Source of the DNA: Clostridium_AD estertheticum_D
GTDB lineage: Bacteria > Bacillota > Clostridia > Clostridiales > Clostridiaceae
Direction: 5' to 3'
DNA length: 64,000 bases
NCBI RefSeq assembly: GCF_018861295.1
Contig: NZ_JAHLDM010000020.1
Location: 1 to 64,000, forward strand
Shown here: positions 26,791-37,442 of the stretch, in pieces
Numbering within the stretch: the stretch's first letter is position 1
Layout of the letters: each line of letters begins with the position of its first letter
Program-made: the position numbers and the translations under genes
Notes under the pieces: model-generated
Seen by the model: the letters and a program-made list of their open reading frames with translations, nothing else
What the model was told of the DNA's origin: nothing
Database searches by the model: none

Positions 26791-29700
26791 TTACTTTATT
26801 TCAACTATACTTTTTATACGATTAACAATTTCTATCAAACTTGTAAGTACTTCTTCTTTAATTGAATTTTTAAATTTATATGAAAACGCTGGCTTATTTC
26901 CTAATTTGAATACAACACTTCTATTATATTTACTAACCAAAACTTTAACTACTTCTTTATTTATTCGTTCAGCCCTATCGAATTCTAATATTATCTCATC
27001 CTTGACCTCTTTAATTTCTATTATTCCTACTTTAGCAGCTATACATCTAAGGTAGGCAATATTCATAAGGTTTTCAACGCAAGATGGTATGTCTGAGAAT
27101 CTATCTTCTATCTCTTCTTGTATTTCTTGCATATCTTCCAGGCAATCAATAGCTGCAATTTTTTTATAAATTTCAATTTTCTGAGACTCATCTTCTATAT
27201 AAGTTCCAGGAATATATGCATCTATCTTAATTTCAACCGAGGTTTCAATAGGTTCCTTTTCAACATCGCCCCTTATATTCTTCACTGTTTCTTCAAGCAT
27301 TCTACAATATAAATCATAACCTACAGCTGCCATATGACCATGTTGTGCACCGCCCATCATATTCCCAGCTCCCCTAATTTCAAGATCCCTCATTGCTATC
27401 TTAAAACCTGACCCAAGCTCCGTAAAGTCCTTAATTGCTTTAAGTCTTTTCTCAGCAACTTCTGTTAATACCTTATCTTTTTTATACGTTAAATACGCAT
27501 AGGCTATTCTATTTGACCTACCAACTCTACCTCTTAATTGGTATAGCTGAGAAAGCCCCATCTTGTCTGCCTCATATATTATTATTGTATTGGTGTTTTG
27601 GATGTCTATTCCTGTCTCAATAATTGTGGTACACATCAATATATCATACTTATTCTCCATAAACTCTATCATTATAGACTCGAGTTCTCTCTCTGTCATC
27701 TGCCCATGTGCAATACACACTCTTGCTTCCGGAAGTAGATTTCCAATGTATGCCGCCATATCTTTTATTGTTTCTACCCTGTTATAAACAAAGAAAACTT
27801 GACCTTTTCTATTCATCTCTCTTAGTATAGCGTCCCTTATTAATTGATCATTAAACTCCACCACATAGGTTTGTATTGGATACCTCTCCTCTGGTGGTGT
27901 TTCTATTACACTTATGTCACGAACACCAGTAAGCGACATATGAAGAGTCCTTGGAATTGGCGTAGCTGTTAGCGTAATTACGTCTATGTTTTTTCGTAGG
28001 CTTTTTATTTTCTCCTTATGAGTCACCCCAAAACGTTGCTCCTCATCTATAATTAATACCCCTAGATCCTTAAATTTTACATCGCTCTGAATAATCCTGT
28101 GCGTCCCTATTAATATATCTACATTTCCCTCTTTCGTAGCTTTAATAACAACCTTTTGCTGAGCCGGTGTTCTAAATCTACTTACCATCTCAACTTTTAC
28201 AGGAAAATCTGAAAATCTTTTGGTAAGATTTTTATAATGTTGCTCTGCGAGTATTGTAGTTGGAACTAAAAATGCTACTTGTTTGCCATCCATAACTGCT
28301 TTAAAAGCCGCTCTAACGGCAACTTCTGTTTTTCCATATCCAACATCTCCGCATATTAACCTATCCATCGGTTTATCCGATTCCATATCTTTTTTTATTT
28401 CCTCAATTGCTATTAATTGATCTGGTGTTTCATCAAATGGAAATTCATCTTCAAATTGTTTTTGCCATATAGTATCCTTGCTGTATTTATGCCCTTTAAG
28501 TGTAGCCCTAGTAGCATAAAGCTTTACCAAGTCCTCTGCAATATCCGCAATTGAATTTTTAACTTTATTTTTAGCCTTAACCCATTCTGCTCCACCCAGT
28601 TTACTAATTTTTGGAGCCTTACCTTCACTACCAATATATTTTTGTACCAAATCTAATTGTTCCACCGGAACATAAAGTGTGTCTCCAGAATTATAGCTAA
28701 GATCTAAATAATCTCTTTTGTGACCATGGACCTCCAATTGCTTAATTCCTTTGTATACACCTATTCCATGATTTACATGAACAACATAGTCCCCCAATTT
28801 AAGTTCTGTAAAACTTTTAAGTTTACTTGCTCCCTTTTTATTAGCACGACTAACAGTTTTTCTTTTTGATCCACCAAAAACCTCTTTGTCAGATATAATG
28901 CATAATTTTAGCTGCGGATATTCAAACCCCTTTAATTGATTCCCAAATGTTACAACCACTTCTCCAAACTCAATTTTAGAAATACTGTCCTTATATACAC
29001 TTTCAATTCCTTTATCACGAAGCGTATCTATAAGTCTTTCGCCCCTAGTTCTTGTGCCCGATAAAATTACAGTCTTATAACCCTTACTTTTTTTATCCTT
29101 TATGTCCTCGATAAGCATATCTAATTGTCCATGATAATCATAAATAGTAATTTGAGAAAAAGATATTATAGATCTTGGCTTAAGTACTTTTGTGGTTTTA
29201 GCAATAGCGTTTATTGTCATAATTTCAAGACTTTCTAACTCTTCATATATACGCTGCTTCTCAATTAAACCTTCTGCTTGTTTAGGAAGTATACTTCCTC
29301 GCCTTAAAGAAGTCTCATAATTTTCTTCAAACTCAAGATATACACTATCTAATTTGCCTTGGCATCTTTGTGCATCATCAACTACTATAAATGCTCCTGA
29401 CATATAATCTAAAAAAGTAGATGTAGTATCATAAAAATAAGGCATATAACTATCAACGTCTTTAAAACTTCCTGTTTCTTTAAGTGCTTCTAAATTAATG
29501 TTAACAAGAGACGTTATTCTTTCTATAGCTTCTTTATCCTTTTTCTTATGTAAACTACCGATCATATTTTCTAAATCTTCCTTTATCTTGTCATAACCTT
29601 TTTTTCTACTATCCTCAGTTAGTATAATTTCTTTTGCTGGGAATATTTCTATTTTTTTTACCTTATCTATACTCCTCTGGGTTTCACTATTAAATGTCCT

Positions 29701-30312
29701 TATAGAATCTATTTCATCGTCATAGAGTTCTATCCGAAATGGTAACGCAGATATAGGAGGATATAAATCCATTATACCTCCCCTTATACAAAATTGACCT
29801 TTAGTCTCTACTCTATCTACTCTCTCGTACCCACATTGAATTAATTTTTCTGAAAAGGCATTAAAATTTAGTGTGCCTCCTACCGATAATTTAAAAACAT
29901 ATTTTTGAAGCAAATTCAACGGTATATAAGTAGCCGCTATTGCTTCTATACATGTAATTATTATTTTCTTACCACCTTCAGTAATTTTTTTCATTACCTT
30001 AAGTCTTTCCCATCTTAAATCCCCTGATACAGCATCTACATTATAAAATCCCATTTCTCTAGTTGGATAATAATACACGTCGTTTACATAGAAAGATAAG
30101 TCCTCATAAATGTTTTTAGCCTCTACATCACTGTGTGTTAAAATCAGTATTGATTTATCTAGTTCTTCATATACACCATTCACCAAATAACCCTTTGCTG
30201 ATTCTGAAAGTCCATATACTCCAATTGGGTATACCTTTTTTTCTATATTACTTAGGATATTTTTAAATTGATTACTTTCCTTTAAAGGCTTCATAAGCCC
30301 ACTTAGTCTCAT
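26791..30312 (-). CDS. mfd: Transcription-repair coupling factor Mfd
   Basis: An ATP-driven translocase that removes stalled RNA polymerase and recruits UvrA. The N-terminal UvrB-homology region is followed by the RNA-polymerase interaction domain (KLGDYVVHVNHGIGVYKG). The helicase motor has Walker A GDVGYGKTEVA, DEEQRFGV and TATPIPRTLHM. The C-terminal domain follows. 1,173 residues is normal. The frame opens at GTG 30327, part of the Shine-Dalgarno AGAGGTG; the ATG at 30312 is correctly spaced and is used here. It lies 62 bases after pth. Confidence 0.97.
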   Translation of the reverse strand: MRLSGLMKPLKESNQFKNILSNIEKKVYPIGVYGLSESAKGYLVNGVYEELDKSILILTHSDVEAKNIYEDLSFYVNDVYYYPTREMGFYNVDAVSGDLRWERLKVMKKITEGGKKIIITCIEAIAATYIPLNLLQKYVFKLSVGGTLNFNAFSEKLIQCGYERVDRVETKGQFCIRGGIMDLYPPISALPFRIELYDDEIDSIRTFNSETQRSIDKVKKIEIFPAKEIILTEDSRKKGYDKIKEDLENMIGSLHKKKDKEAIERITSLVNINLEALKETGSFKDVDSYMPYFYDTTSTFLDYMSGAFIVVDDAQRCQGKLDSVYLEFEENYETSLRRGSILPKQAEGLIEKQRIYEELESLEIMTINAIAKTTKVLKPRSIISFSQITIYDYHGQLDMLIEDIKDKKSKGYKTVILSGTRTRGERLIDTLRDKGIESVYKDSISKIEFGEVVVTFGNQLKGFEYPQLKLCIISDKEVFGGSKRKTVSRANKKGASKLKSFTELKLGDYVVHVNHGIGVYKGIKQLEVHGHKRDYLDLSYNSGDTLYVPVEQLDLVQKYIGSEGKAPKISKLGGAEWVKAKNKVKNSIADIAEDLVKLYATRATLKGHKYSKDTIWQKQFEDEFPFDETPDQLIAIEEIKKDMESDKPMDRLICGDVGYGKTEVAVRAAFKAVMDGKQVAFLVPTTILAEQHYKNLTKRFSDFPVKVEMVSRFRTPAQQKVVIKATKEGNVDILIGTHRIIQSDVKFKDLGVLIIDEEQRFGVTHKEKIKSLRKNIDVITLTATPIPRTLHMSLTGVRDISVIETPPEERYPIQTYVVEFNDQLIRDAILREMNRKGQVFFVYNRVETIKDMAAYIGNLLPEARVCIAHGQMTERELESIMIEFMENKYDILMCTTIIETGIDIQNTNTIIIYEADKMGLSQLYQLRGRVGRSNRIAYAYLTYKKDKVLTEVAEKRLKAIKDFTELGSGFKIAMRDLEIRGAGNMMGGAQHGHMAAVGYDLYCRMLEETVKNIRGDVEKEPIETSVEIKIDAYIPGTYIEDESQKIEIYKKIAAIDCLEDMQEIQEEIEDRFSDIPSCVENLMNIAYLRCIAAKVGIIEIKEVKDEIILEFDRAERINKEVVKVLVSKYNRSVVFKLGNKPAFSYKFKNSIKEEVLTSLIEIVNRIKSIVEIK

Positions 30313-30373
30313 GTTAACACCTCTCACTCATTACATAAATGTATAAATAGTATTTTAATATAATTAACTTCAT

Positions 30374-30937
30374 TTAAGCATTGAACCCATTAAACTGATT
30401 CATAGCCTCGCTGCATCCCTTTTCGATTATAGTTTGGGTTGCCTGTATAGTCGCCTCAAAAGTCTTTTCGACAAGTATTCGCTGATCACTCGAAAATCTC
30501 CCTAAAACATGAGGTATTAGTGCCCTCTCTGGTTTCCCTACACCTATTTTTATTCTAACAAACATGTCAGATGACAAGTTCTCAATAATGCTTTTCAAAC
30601 CATTATGCCCGCCAGCACTACCCTTACTTCGTATTCTTAATTTACCTGCATCCAAACTAATATCATCATGTAGTATGATGATATTTCCACTCGGAATCTT
30701 ATAAAATGAGGACGCTTCTCGTACACTTTCCCCACTCAAATTCATATATGTACTTGGTTTTAATAAAATAACTTTATTAGAACCTATATTAATTTCCGCG
30801 CATACACCTTTAAATTTTATCCTATTAATTGATACATTATACTTATCTGCCATCAAATCAATTACATCGAATCCTACATTATGTCTTGTATGTCTATATT
30901 CATCTCCTGGATTTCCCAGTCCAACTACTAAATACAT
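30374..30937 (-). CDS. pth: Peptidyl-tRNA hydrolase
   Basis: Pth releases peptides from dropped-off peptidyl-tRNA. It shows LVVGLGNPGDEYRHTRHNVGFDVID (catalytic His near residue 20), LLKPSTYMNLSGESV, LHDDISLDAGKLRIRSKGSAGGHNGLKSI. 187 residues is normal. The open frame extends to a TTG at 30949, but GGAGGT lies just before the double ATG at 30940/30937, so the start is one of these two; 30937 has better spacing. Confidence 0.96.
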   Translation of the reverse strand: MYLVVGLGNPGDEYRHTRHNVGFDVIDLMADKYNVSINRIKFKGVCAEINIGSNKVILLKPSTYMNLSGESVREASSFYKIPSGNIIILHDDISLDAGKLRIRSKGSAGGHNGLKSIIENLSSDMFVRIKIGVGKPERALIPHVLGRFSSDQRILVEKTFEATIQATQTIIEKGCSEAMNQFNGFNA

Positions 30938-31069
30938 CATTACCTCCAAATATTATTATGATTAGACTATTTATCTGTTACATAATTATTTTTTCATTTA
31001 CCTTTTTTATAATATTATACCAATAAGTGTTATAATCTACAACTATACATAAAAGCGCACTACTTAATT

Positions 31070-32272
31070 TTAATTTGTAGCTTTTAATTCAGATAAAATT
31101 ATACTAATGTCTTTATATTTACCATTTCTTTGAACCTTGCAATGTACATTCTTTGCAACTTTATATTTATCTAAGATATTACTTAACTCTTCCATATTTT
31201 TAACACTTACTCCACCTATTTGAGTTATAATATCAGTAGGCATAATCCCAGCTTTGTATGCCCCACTACCACTTACAACTTCCTGCACATACACTCCCTC
31301 TATACCATTATTACCAACTGAGATGGCCGCTACTCCATAAATACCTATAGCAGGCCTTATAACTTTACCATAGGTCATCAAATCACTTATAATTTCTTTA
31401 GCTACATTTGTATTAATAGCAAATCCCATCCCAGAAGTTTCACTAGCTGAACCGATTTTTAAACTATTTATACCAATTACTTCTCCGTTAATATTGCATA
31501 ATGCTCCCCCACTATTTCCTTCATTTATAGTTGCATCAGTTTGTATTACTTTATATATGGTTTGCTCACCAGTCTTTTTATCAACTATATTAATTTTTCT
31601 GTCTAGTGCACTTATAATCCCTGCGGTAACCACTCCTGAAAACTGCTCTCCTAGTGGATTACCAATAGCAATAGCTAAATCACCAACATTAACCTTTGAT
31701 GAATCACCAAGTTTTGCCACAGGCAAATTGCTAGCTTCAACTTTTATAACTGCCAAATCTGATATAGCATCAGTCCCTATTACCTTCGCTTTCAAAACCT
31801 TATAATTACTAAGTTTTACCTTTATTTCCGTCGCGTTTTCAATCACATGATAATTTGTAATAATAAACCCTTCACTTTTAAATATAATTCCAGACCCACT
31901 GACCTCAGGTGTTTCCTCTACACCTTTCACATTAACAATTATACCAACTACTGTTGGTGATACCTTCCTTGTAACTTCTGAGATAGAATTTGAATATATA
32001 TCCTTATTATTTTCTTCTAATTTACTTTGCGTTAAATCACCGCTAATATTTTCTTGTAATTTATCCTTACTAATAAGATAATTTGCTGTAATTCCTCCAG
32101 AAAGGGCAGCTATTAACATAAAAAGTATCACTTTTAAGAACATTTTAAAATAATTTCTTTTATTATTTTTTCTAAATTTAATTTCTCCAAAGATATCCTG
32201 ACCTCGCTCTGCATTCTTCCATAAAGCATCTCTTATTTCTTCATTAAATTTATAGTTATCCTTGTTATCCAT
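31070..32272 (-). CDS. HtrA/DegP-type membrane-anchored serine protease
   Basis: An extracytoplasmic quality-control protease. A cytoplasmic 45-residue tail is followed by one membrane helix (about 44-65). The trypsin-like domain has the triad His142 (TNYHVIE), Asp172 (ISDLAVI) and Ser254 (NEGNSGGAL). A single PDZ domain occupies about residues 300-395. 400 residues, typical of Firmicutes HtrA. It lies 49 bases after a sensor kinase gene in a regulator-kinase-protease row, which resembles the CssRS-HtrA secretion-stress arrangement in Bacillus. Confidence 0.94.
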   Translation of the reverse strand: MDNKDNYKFNEEIRDALWKNAERGQDIFGEIKFRKNNKRNYFKMFLKVILFMLIAALSGGITANYLISKDKLQENISGDLTQSKLEENNKDIYSNSISEVTRKVSPTVVGIIVNVKGVEETPEVSGSGIIFKSEGFIITNYHVIENATEIKVKLSNYKVLKAKVIGTDAISDLAVIKVEASNLPVAKLGDSSKVNVGDLAIAIGNPLGEQFSGVVTAGIISALDRKINIVDKKTGEQTIYKVIQTDATINEGNSGGALCNINGEVIGINSLKIGSASETSGMGFAINTNVAKEIISDLMTYGKVIRPAIGIYGVAAISVGNNGIEGVYVQEVVSGSGAYKAGIMPTDIITQIGGVSVKNMEELSNILDKYKVAKNVHCKVQRNGKYKDISIILSELKATN

Positions 32273-32321
32273 AGTCTCACCCGCCCTTCTTGTTATAATT
32301 ACATTATGGAAGTTATTAAAA

Positions 32322-33743
32322 TTATTCTACTTTCGTTAATGTAAAAGTAAAATAAACACCTTTATCTTTGTTTTCCACCCATATATCTTCCTGTAATTGA
32401 GTTATTATATTTCTAACTATAGCTAAACCAAGCCCAGTACTATCTTTTGCTGTCCTTGCTTTATCTGCTTTGTAAAACCTATCCCAAATATGCAATAAAT
32501 CTTCTTCTGCTATTTGTGGCCCATCATTAAACACAGATATGAAAACTTTTCTACCTTTAGTTTTTGAACTTATTTTTATTTTTCCACCCTCATTAACATA
32601 TTTTATTGAATTATCTAGTAAATTTGTAATTACTTGCACGAGCCTGTCTTTATCTCCTGCTACGAATAAATTATCCTCTTCAAAACACACATCCACACAG
32701 GCACGTTTCTCTTTAATTTTCGTTTCATTTTTTATAACTGTAAGTCTAATTATTTCGTTAATATCCACTTTAATAATCTTTAAACTAAACTCTCCAGCTT
32801 CAATTGCGGACATATCTAGCAAGTCATTTACGAGTCTTGTTAATCTTTGAATTTCTTCATATGCAATGGATAAATAGTATTTTTCCTTTTCCTCTGGTAT
32901 TACTCCATCTAGTATTCCTCCAATAAATCCCTTAATCGATGTTATAGGAGACCTAATTTCATGTGACACATTTGATATAAATTCACGTCTATTTTTTTCA
33001 TTTTTTTCAACAGAATCTGCCATAAAATTAAATGTTTGAGCTAGTTCCCCAATTTCATCATTAGATTTCAAATAAACCCTTTTATTAACATCCCCATTAG
33101 ATATCTTCCTAGCTACAGAATTAATCTCTGCCAAAGGCTTTATAATTATTTTTTGAGAAAAGTAATATATAACTATACAAGAAAATATTATTGCGAAAAT
33201 TGCAGATATCCAAATTATTTCATAAACACGTTTTAAAGGGGAACCTATTTCATCAATGGAATTGTATAATATTATTGATCCCTTAAAACTACCTGCCTCA
33301 TTAATTATTGGGGTACCATAAACTCTTGCAGTTTTATCAAATACCCCAGCATAGGGTCCCGTAATCTCGAATGTATGCCCCTGTCTAAGTTGCTCTAATT
33401 CTTCACCAAAAACTTGTTTTCCTATAAACTCCTTATGATCTTTATTAGATACAGCATAAACATAACCCATACTGTCTGTAAGCCATATATCCGACTTTAT
33501 ATACTTGGAAATTATGGTTATTATGTCGTTTACTTGTTGAGACGTAGCATCACCATCCCTCTCCATGTATTTCATAGCAATTCCTTGTATCATATATGAC
33601 TTATCCAGAAATTGTTCTTTTTTCTGATCAAAAAAATAACTTTGGAACCAATAAGACAAAAACGATGCAATAATTATTAGGCTCATAGATATTATGATAG
33701 TATAGGTCGCTAACATCTTAAAAAACAGCCCTTTTTTGACCAT
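32322..33743 (-). CDS. Sensor histidine kinase (HAMP, HisKA, HATPase)
   Basis: Membrane sensor kinase. The first helix (about 9-33) and second (about 172-195) enclose a 140-residue extracytoplasmic sensor with a PAS/Cache-like look (DIWLTDSMGYVYAVSN). A HAMP domain follows (KPLAEINSVARKISNGD). The phosphorylated His is at 261 (FISNVSHEIRSPITS). N, G1 and G2 boxes are visible (TNLLDNSIKY, FNDGPQI, DSTGLGLAIV). Its start lies one base after the response regulator stop codon, so they form one operon. Stimulus unknown; secretion stress is suggested only by the neighbouring HtrA gene. Confidence 0.95.
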   Translation of the reverse strand: MVKKGLFFKMLATYTIIISMSLIIIASFLSYWFQSYFFDQKKEQFLDKSYMIQGIAMKYMERDGDATSQQVNDIITIISKYIKSDIWLTDSMGYVYAVSNKDHKEFIGKQVFGEELEQLRQGHTFEITGPYAGVFDKTARVYGTPIINEAGSFKGSIILYNSIDEIGSPLKRVYEIIWISAIFAIIFSCIVIYYFSQKIIIKPLAEINSVARKISNGDVNKRVYLKSNDEIGELAQTFNFMADSVEKNEKNRREFISNVSHEIRSPITSIKGFIGGILDGVIPEEKEKYYLSIAYEEIQRLTRLVNDLLDMSAIEAGEFSLKIIKVDINEIIRLTVIKNETKIKEKRACVDVCFEEDNLFVAGDKDRLVQVITNLLDNSIKYVNEGGKIKISSKTKGRKVFISVFNDGPQIAEEDLLHIWDRFYKADKARTAKDSTGLGLAIVRNIITQLQEDIWVENKDKGVYFTFTLTKVE

Positions 33744-33744
33744 T

Positions 33745-34431
33745 TTACTTCACCTCAAATTTATATCCTACTCCCCAAACAGTCTCAATCTGCCAATTAG
33801 GCCCACCTTGAAGTTTTTCCCTTACTCTTTTAACATGAACATCCACAGTTCTAGAGTCTCCCGGATAATCATATCCCCAAACCTCACATAAAAGCTGTTG
33901 CCTAGTAAACACCCTATTCTTATTAAGTGCTAAATAATGTACTAATTCAAATTCTTTAGGCGGCATTTTAACCTCCGCACCTTTATATGTAACATTGTAC
34001 GAATTAATGTCTATTTCTAGTTCTTCAAAATTTAAAACTTCTTTACCACCATTATCTAAGTTATAACGCCTAAGCACAGCCTTTACTCTCGCAATTATTT
34101 CTTTTGGCTCAAACGGTTTTACCACATAATCATCTGCTCCAAGTTCTAGTGCTAATACCTTATCAAAAGTTTCCCCTTTAGCTGTAAGCATAATAACAGG
34201 TGTTTCATGTTCTTTTCTTATCCATTTCAAAACATCAATCCCATCAATATAAGGTAACATTATATCCAAAAGCACTAAATCTGGTTTATAACTTAAAAAG
34301 GCTTCCTGCGCAGCCCTACCATCATGTGCTACTTTTGTTGCATACCCAGAGCTTTCAAGATACATTTTAATTACCTCGGCAATATTTTTATCATCATCAA
34401 CTATTAGTATTTTACCTATAGTTCCTTCCAT
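33745..34431 (-). CDS. OmpR/PhoB-type response regulator
   Basis: Receiver domain (residues 5-120) with acidic pocket VDDD, phospho-acceptor Asp56 (VLLDIMLP), Thr in MLTAKG and Lys in VVKPF. The C-terminal winged helix (about 135-225) ends RTVDVHVKRVREKLQGG. GGAGGT precedes the ATG. It is the first gene of the regulator-kinase-HtrA operon and probably controls that operon. Confidence 0.95.
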   Translation of the reverse strand: MEGTIGKILIVDDDKNIAEVIKMYLESSGYATKVAHDGRAAQEAFLSYKPDLVLLDIMLPYIDGIDVLKWIRKEHETPVIMLTAKGETFDKVLALELGADDYVVKPFEPKEIIARVKAVLRRYNLDNGGKEVLNFEELEIDINSYNVTYKGAEVKMPPKEFELVHYLALNKNRVFTRQQLLCEVWGYDYPGDSRTVDVHVKRVREKLQGGPNWQIETVWGVGYKFEVK

Positions 34432-34732
34432 ATCAGTACCTCCAAATTATTTTATCTATTATTTTTATTAATTAAATTCGAATAAATTCTCTTATAAATA
34501 ATTTTCCTTATTACTAATTTATCATACTTTAATGTTATCTTATTAGTTTTTTTAAAATGTTACAAATTATTCACCGTTACAACGGAGTAATTTTCTTGTT
34601 TTTTTAGTTTCATTTATGTATATTATAACCATTATTAAAATGTTTTTGTAATATTGTTAGTTTTATTATAATAAAAAAATAGTGATGCTTTATTATAAAG
34701 ATAATAAAGCATCACTATTTTAAACTATGTAA
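34432..34732. other. Intergenic region between prs and the two-component operon
   Basis: About 300 AT-rich bases upstream of the response regulator. It contains an imperfect inverted repeat centred near 34580 (ACCGTT, AC, AACGGAG), which might be an operator, and the prs terminator at the right end. No gene seen. Confidence 0.4.
34677..34724 (-). terminator. Intrinsic terminator after prs
   Basis: On the minus strand AAATAGTGATGCTTTATTA pairs with TAATAAAGCATCACTATTTT around a 6-base loop; a 19-bp stem within about ten bases of the prs stop codon. Confidence 0.9.
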
Positions 34733-35704
34733 TTATATGTTATTAGTATCTTCAAATAGCTTACTTACAGAAACATCTTCATATATTCTCTTTATAGCTT
34801 CAGCCAAAATTGGCGCTACTGATAATGTAGTGAATTTTGAGCATTGCTTATCTTCTGGTATCTCAATTGTGTTTAATATTATTAATTCTTTTATTACAGA
34901 ATCATTTATTCTTTGAATAGCAGGACCTGATAACACTCCATGACTGCAACAAGCATAAACCTCTTTTGCTCCTAATTTAACTAAAGCATTAGCTCCATTA
35001 GTTATTGTACCTGCAGTGTCTATCATGTCATCCATCATTATAACCGTCTTATTTTTAATATCGCCTATAACATTCATAATCTCCGCAACATTAGCTTTTG
35101 GTCTTCTCTTATCAATTATTGCTATTGGTGCATGCAATTTGTCTGCAAATTTTCTTGATCTAGCGACGCTTCCAAGATCTGGAGCAACTACAACTACATC
35201 ATCCCTATCCTTAAAACCATTTTCGATATAGTATTTTGCAAGTATTGGTGTTCCCGTCATATTATCAACAGGTATATTAAAATATCCTTGTATTTGAGCT
35301 GCATGTAAATCCATGGTAAGCACTCTATCCGCTCCTGCAGTTGTTATAATATCTGCCACAAGTTTTGCTGTAATTGGATCTCTAGCTTTTGCTTTCCTAT
35401 CCTGCCTTGCATATCCATAGTATGGAATAACAGCCGTTATTCTTCCTGCTGAAGCTCTCTTAAATGCGTCAATCATAATAAGTAATTCCATTAAATTATC
35501 ATTTACTGGGGCATTAGTTGATTGAATAACAAATACATCTGCTCCTCTAACTGTTTCGTGAATATTAACAGATATTTCACCGTCACTAAAAGTTCCTACT
35601 TCTGACGCTCCAACTGGTAATCCCAGTATATTTGCTATGTCTGCCGCTAATTTAGGATTTGAGTTACCTGTGAAAATCTTAATGTTTTTGCCATGGCTTA
35701 TCAT
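34733..35704 (-). CDS. prs: Ribose-phosphate pyrophosphokinase (PRPP synthetase)
   Basis: Makes PRPP from ribose 5-phosphate and ATP for nucleotide, His and Trp synthesis. It shows KIFTGNSNPKLA, the ATP-binding ARQDRKAKARDPITAKL, the Mg-PRPP signature VLTMDLHAAQIQGYF and the ribose-5-phosphate loop MMDDMIDTAGT. 323 residues is normal for class I. Its product is used by hpt and sensed by PurR, both encoded in this window. The order prs-glmU-spoVG-purR is conserved. Confidence 0.97.
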   Translation of the reverse strand: MISHGKNIKIFTGNSNPKLAADIANILGLPVGASEVGTFSDGEISVNIHETVRGADVFVIQSTNAPVNDNLMELLIMIDAFKRASAGRITAVIPYYGYARQDRKAKARDPITAKLVADIITTAGADRVLTMDLHAAQIQGYFNIPVDNMTGTPILAKYYIENGFKDRDDVVVVAPDLGSVARSRKFADKLHAPIAIIDKRRPKANVAEIMNVIGDIKNKTVIMMDDMIDTAGTITNGANALVKLGAKEVYACCSHGVLSGPAIQRINDSVIKELIILNTIEIPEDKQCSKFTTLSVAPILAEAIKRIYEDVSVSKLFEDTNNI

Positions 35705-35912
35705 CTGCAGTCCTGATTCTCAAAATATATATAAATGATATTTTAGAATAATTTATATATATTTTCATTCTATTTACTAAATGGAATGGCAGTATAGAGT
35801 ATTAAAATCTCACATACTATATCACGTAAGTATTAATATACCCTCTCTACTGCGAAAATCAGTTTTTCACCTCCCTTTGTAATTTACTTACTAAATGCTT
35901 TTCTTTGCCAAC

Positions 35913-37283
35913 TTATTTATTAAGTCCTTTTTTTATTACCCAATTTTCAATGTTCTTCTGCCTTGCTCTAGCTATTGCCAAAGTATTTTTAGGTACCTCA
36001 TTTGTAATTGTAGACCCAGCAGCAGTGTATGCATTATCATTAATTGTTACAGGCGATACTAAGTTAGTATTACAACCTATAAACACATTATTACCTATTG
36101 TAGTTTTATATTTTGCTTTCCCGTCATAATTTACAACCACAGTTCCGCAACCAAAATTACATCCACTTCCAACTTCGGCATCACCAATATACGTAAGATG
36201 AGATACTTTTGTATTATCCCCAATAGTTGATTTTTTTATTTCAACAAAATCTCCTATTCTAGCATGTTTACCTATATTGCTTTCCGGCCTTATATATGCG
36301 AAAGGTCCTACCGTAGTTTTCTCTCCTATTTGGCTTTCAATTACTACAGAGCTTTGAATTACAATTCCATTCTCTAAACTGCTATCAGTAATTCTATTAT
36401 TTGGATAAAGAACACATTCTTCTTTAATAATAGTTGTGCCTTGTAGTACATTACCTGGATATATAATAGTATCTTTTCCTATTATAACGTCACAGTCTAT
36501 ATATGTATTGCTTGGATCCATTATTGTTACTCCATTTTCCATATGCTTTTCATTTATTCTTTTTCTCATAATTGCTTCAGCATTTGCAAGTTCTATCTTA
36601 GAATTAACAGCAGTAATTTCATCTGCTGAAACATCAAACGCTCCAACTTTAAGCCCTTGATCCTTTAATATACCAATAACATCCGTTAAATAATATTCCT
36701 TTTGAGCATTATTATTATCTAATTTATCTAAACTAATAAGTAGCTCTTTTATGCTAAAGCAATACATTCCCGAATTTATTTCTTCAACTAATTTCTCTTC
36801 GGTGGTAGCATCCTTAAACTCAACTATTTTCTTAACCTCTCCATTTTCATCCCTAATAATCCTACCATATTTTGCAGGATCATTCATCCTTGAAGTTAAT
36901 ATAGTAGCTTTATAATTCCCTTTTTCATGGTAATCTAAAAGTTCTCTAACAGTATGCTCACTAATTAATGGCCCATCTCCAACAAATATTGCGACGATAC
37001 CCTCATTACCACTTAGAAATTCTTTGGCACACATAACTGCATGACCTGTTCCTAACTGATCTTCTTGAACAGAATAATTGATTTTTCTATCTTCTGTTCC
37101 TTTTTTAACCTCTGCGGCTCCTCTTCCAATTACCACATCTACCATATCAATATCTGCACTTCTCATGGTATCAATAACATGATTTATCATTTCTTTACCA
37201 CAAACTTTATGCATAACCTTAGGAGTATTTGAGTTCATTCTTTTCCCTTCACCTGCAGCTAATATTATAGCGCATTTATACAA
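35913..37283 (-). CDS. glmU: Bifunctional N-acetylglucosamine-1-phosphate uridyltransferase / glucosamine-1-phosphate acetyltransferase
   Basis: Makes UDP-GlcNAc for the cell wall. The N-terminal pyrophosphorylase domain starts CAIILAAGEGKRMNSNTPKVMHKVCGK. The C-terminal half is a left-handed beta helix with hexapeptide repeats (IGKDTIIYPGNVLQG, IGDNTKVSHLTYIGDAEVG) and the acetyltransferase site KYKTTIGNNVFIG. The frame opens at TTG 37304 without a ribosome binding site. TTG 37283, 6 bases after AGAGGTG, gives the usual start and 456 residues. Confidence 0.95.
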   Translation of the reverse strand: MYKCAIILAAGEGKRMNSNTPKVMHKVCGKEMINHVIDTMRSADIDMVDVVIGRGAAEVKKGTEDRKINYSVQEDQLGTGHAVMCAKEFLSGNEGIVAIFVGDGPLISEHTVRELLDYHEKGNYKATILTSRMNDPAKYGRIIRDENGEVKKIVEFKDATTEEKLVEEINSGMYCFSIKELLISLDKLDNNNAQKEYYLTDVIGILKDQGLKVGAFDVSADEITAVNSKIELANAEAIMRKRINEKHMENGVTIMDPSNTYIDCDVIIGKDTIIYPGNVLQGTTIIKEECVLYPNNRITDSSLENGIVIQSSVVIESQIGEKTTVGPFAYIRPESNIGKHARIGDFVEIKKSTIGDNTKVSHLTYIGDAEVGSGCNFGCGTVVVNYDGKAKYKTTIGNNVFIGCNTNLVSPVTINDNAYTAAGSTITNEVPKNTLAIARARQKNIENWVIKKGLNK

Positions 37284-37442
37284 ATAAAACACCTCTTTAT
37301 ACAATAATTCGACATATTTACAGATTAAAAATTACATTAACTTTAATTAAAACACATTATATTATATTATATATTATATTTTATAAAGCATTTAATTGCA
37401 ACTAGCCTTAACTGTTTTTTATTATTTTTCTTCAAAAAAACA

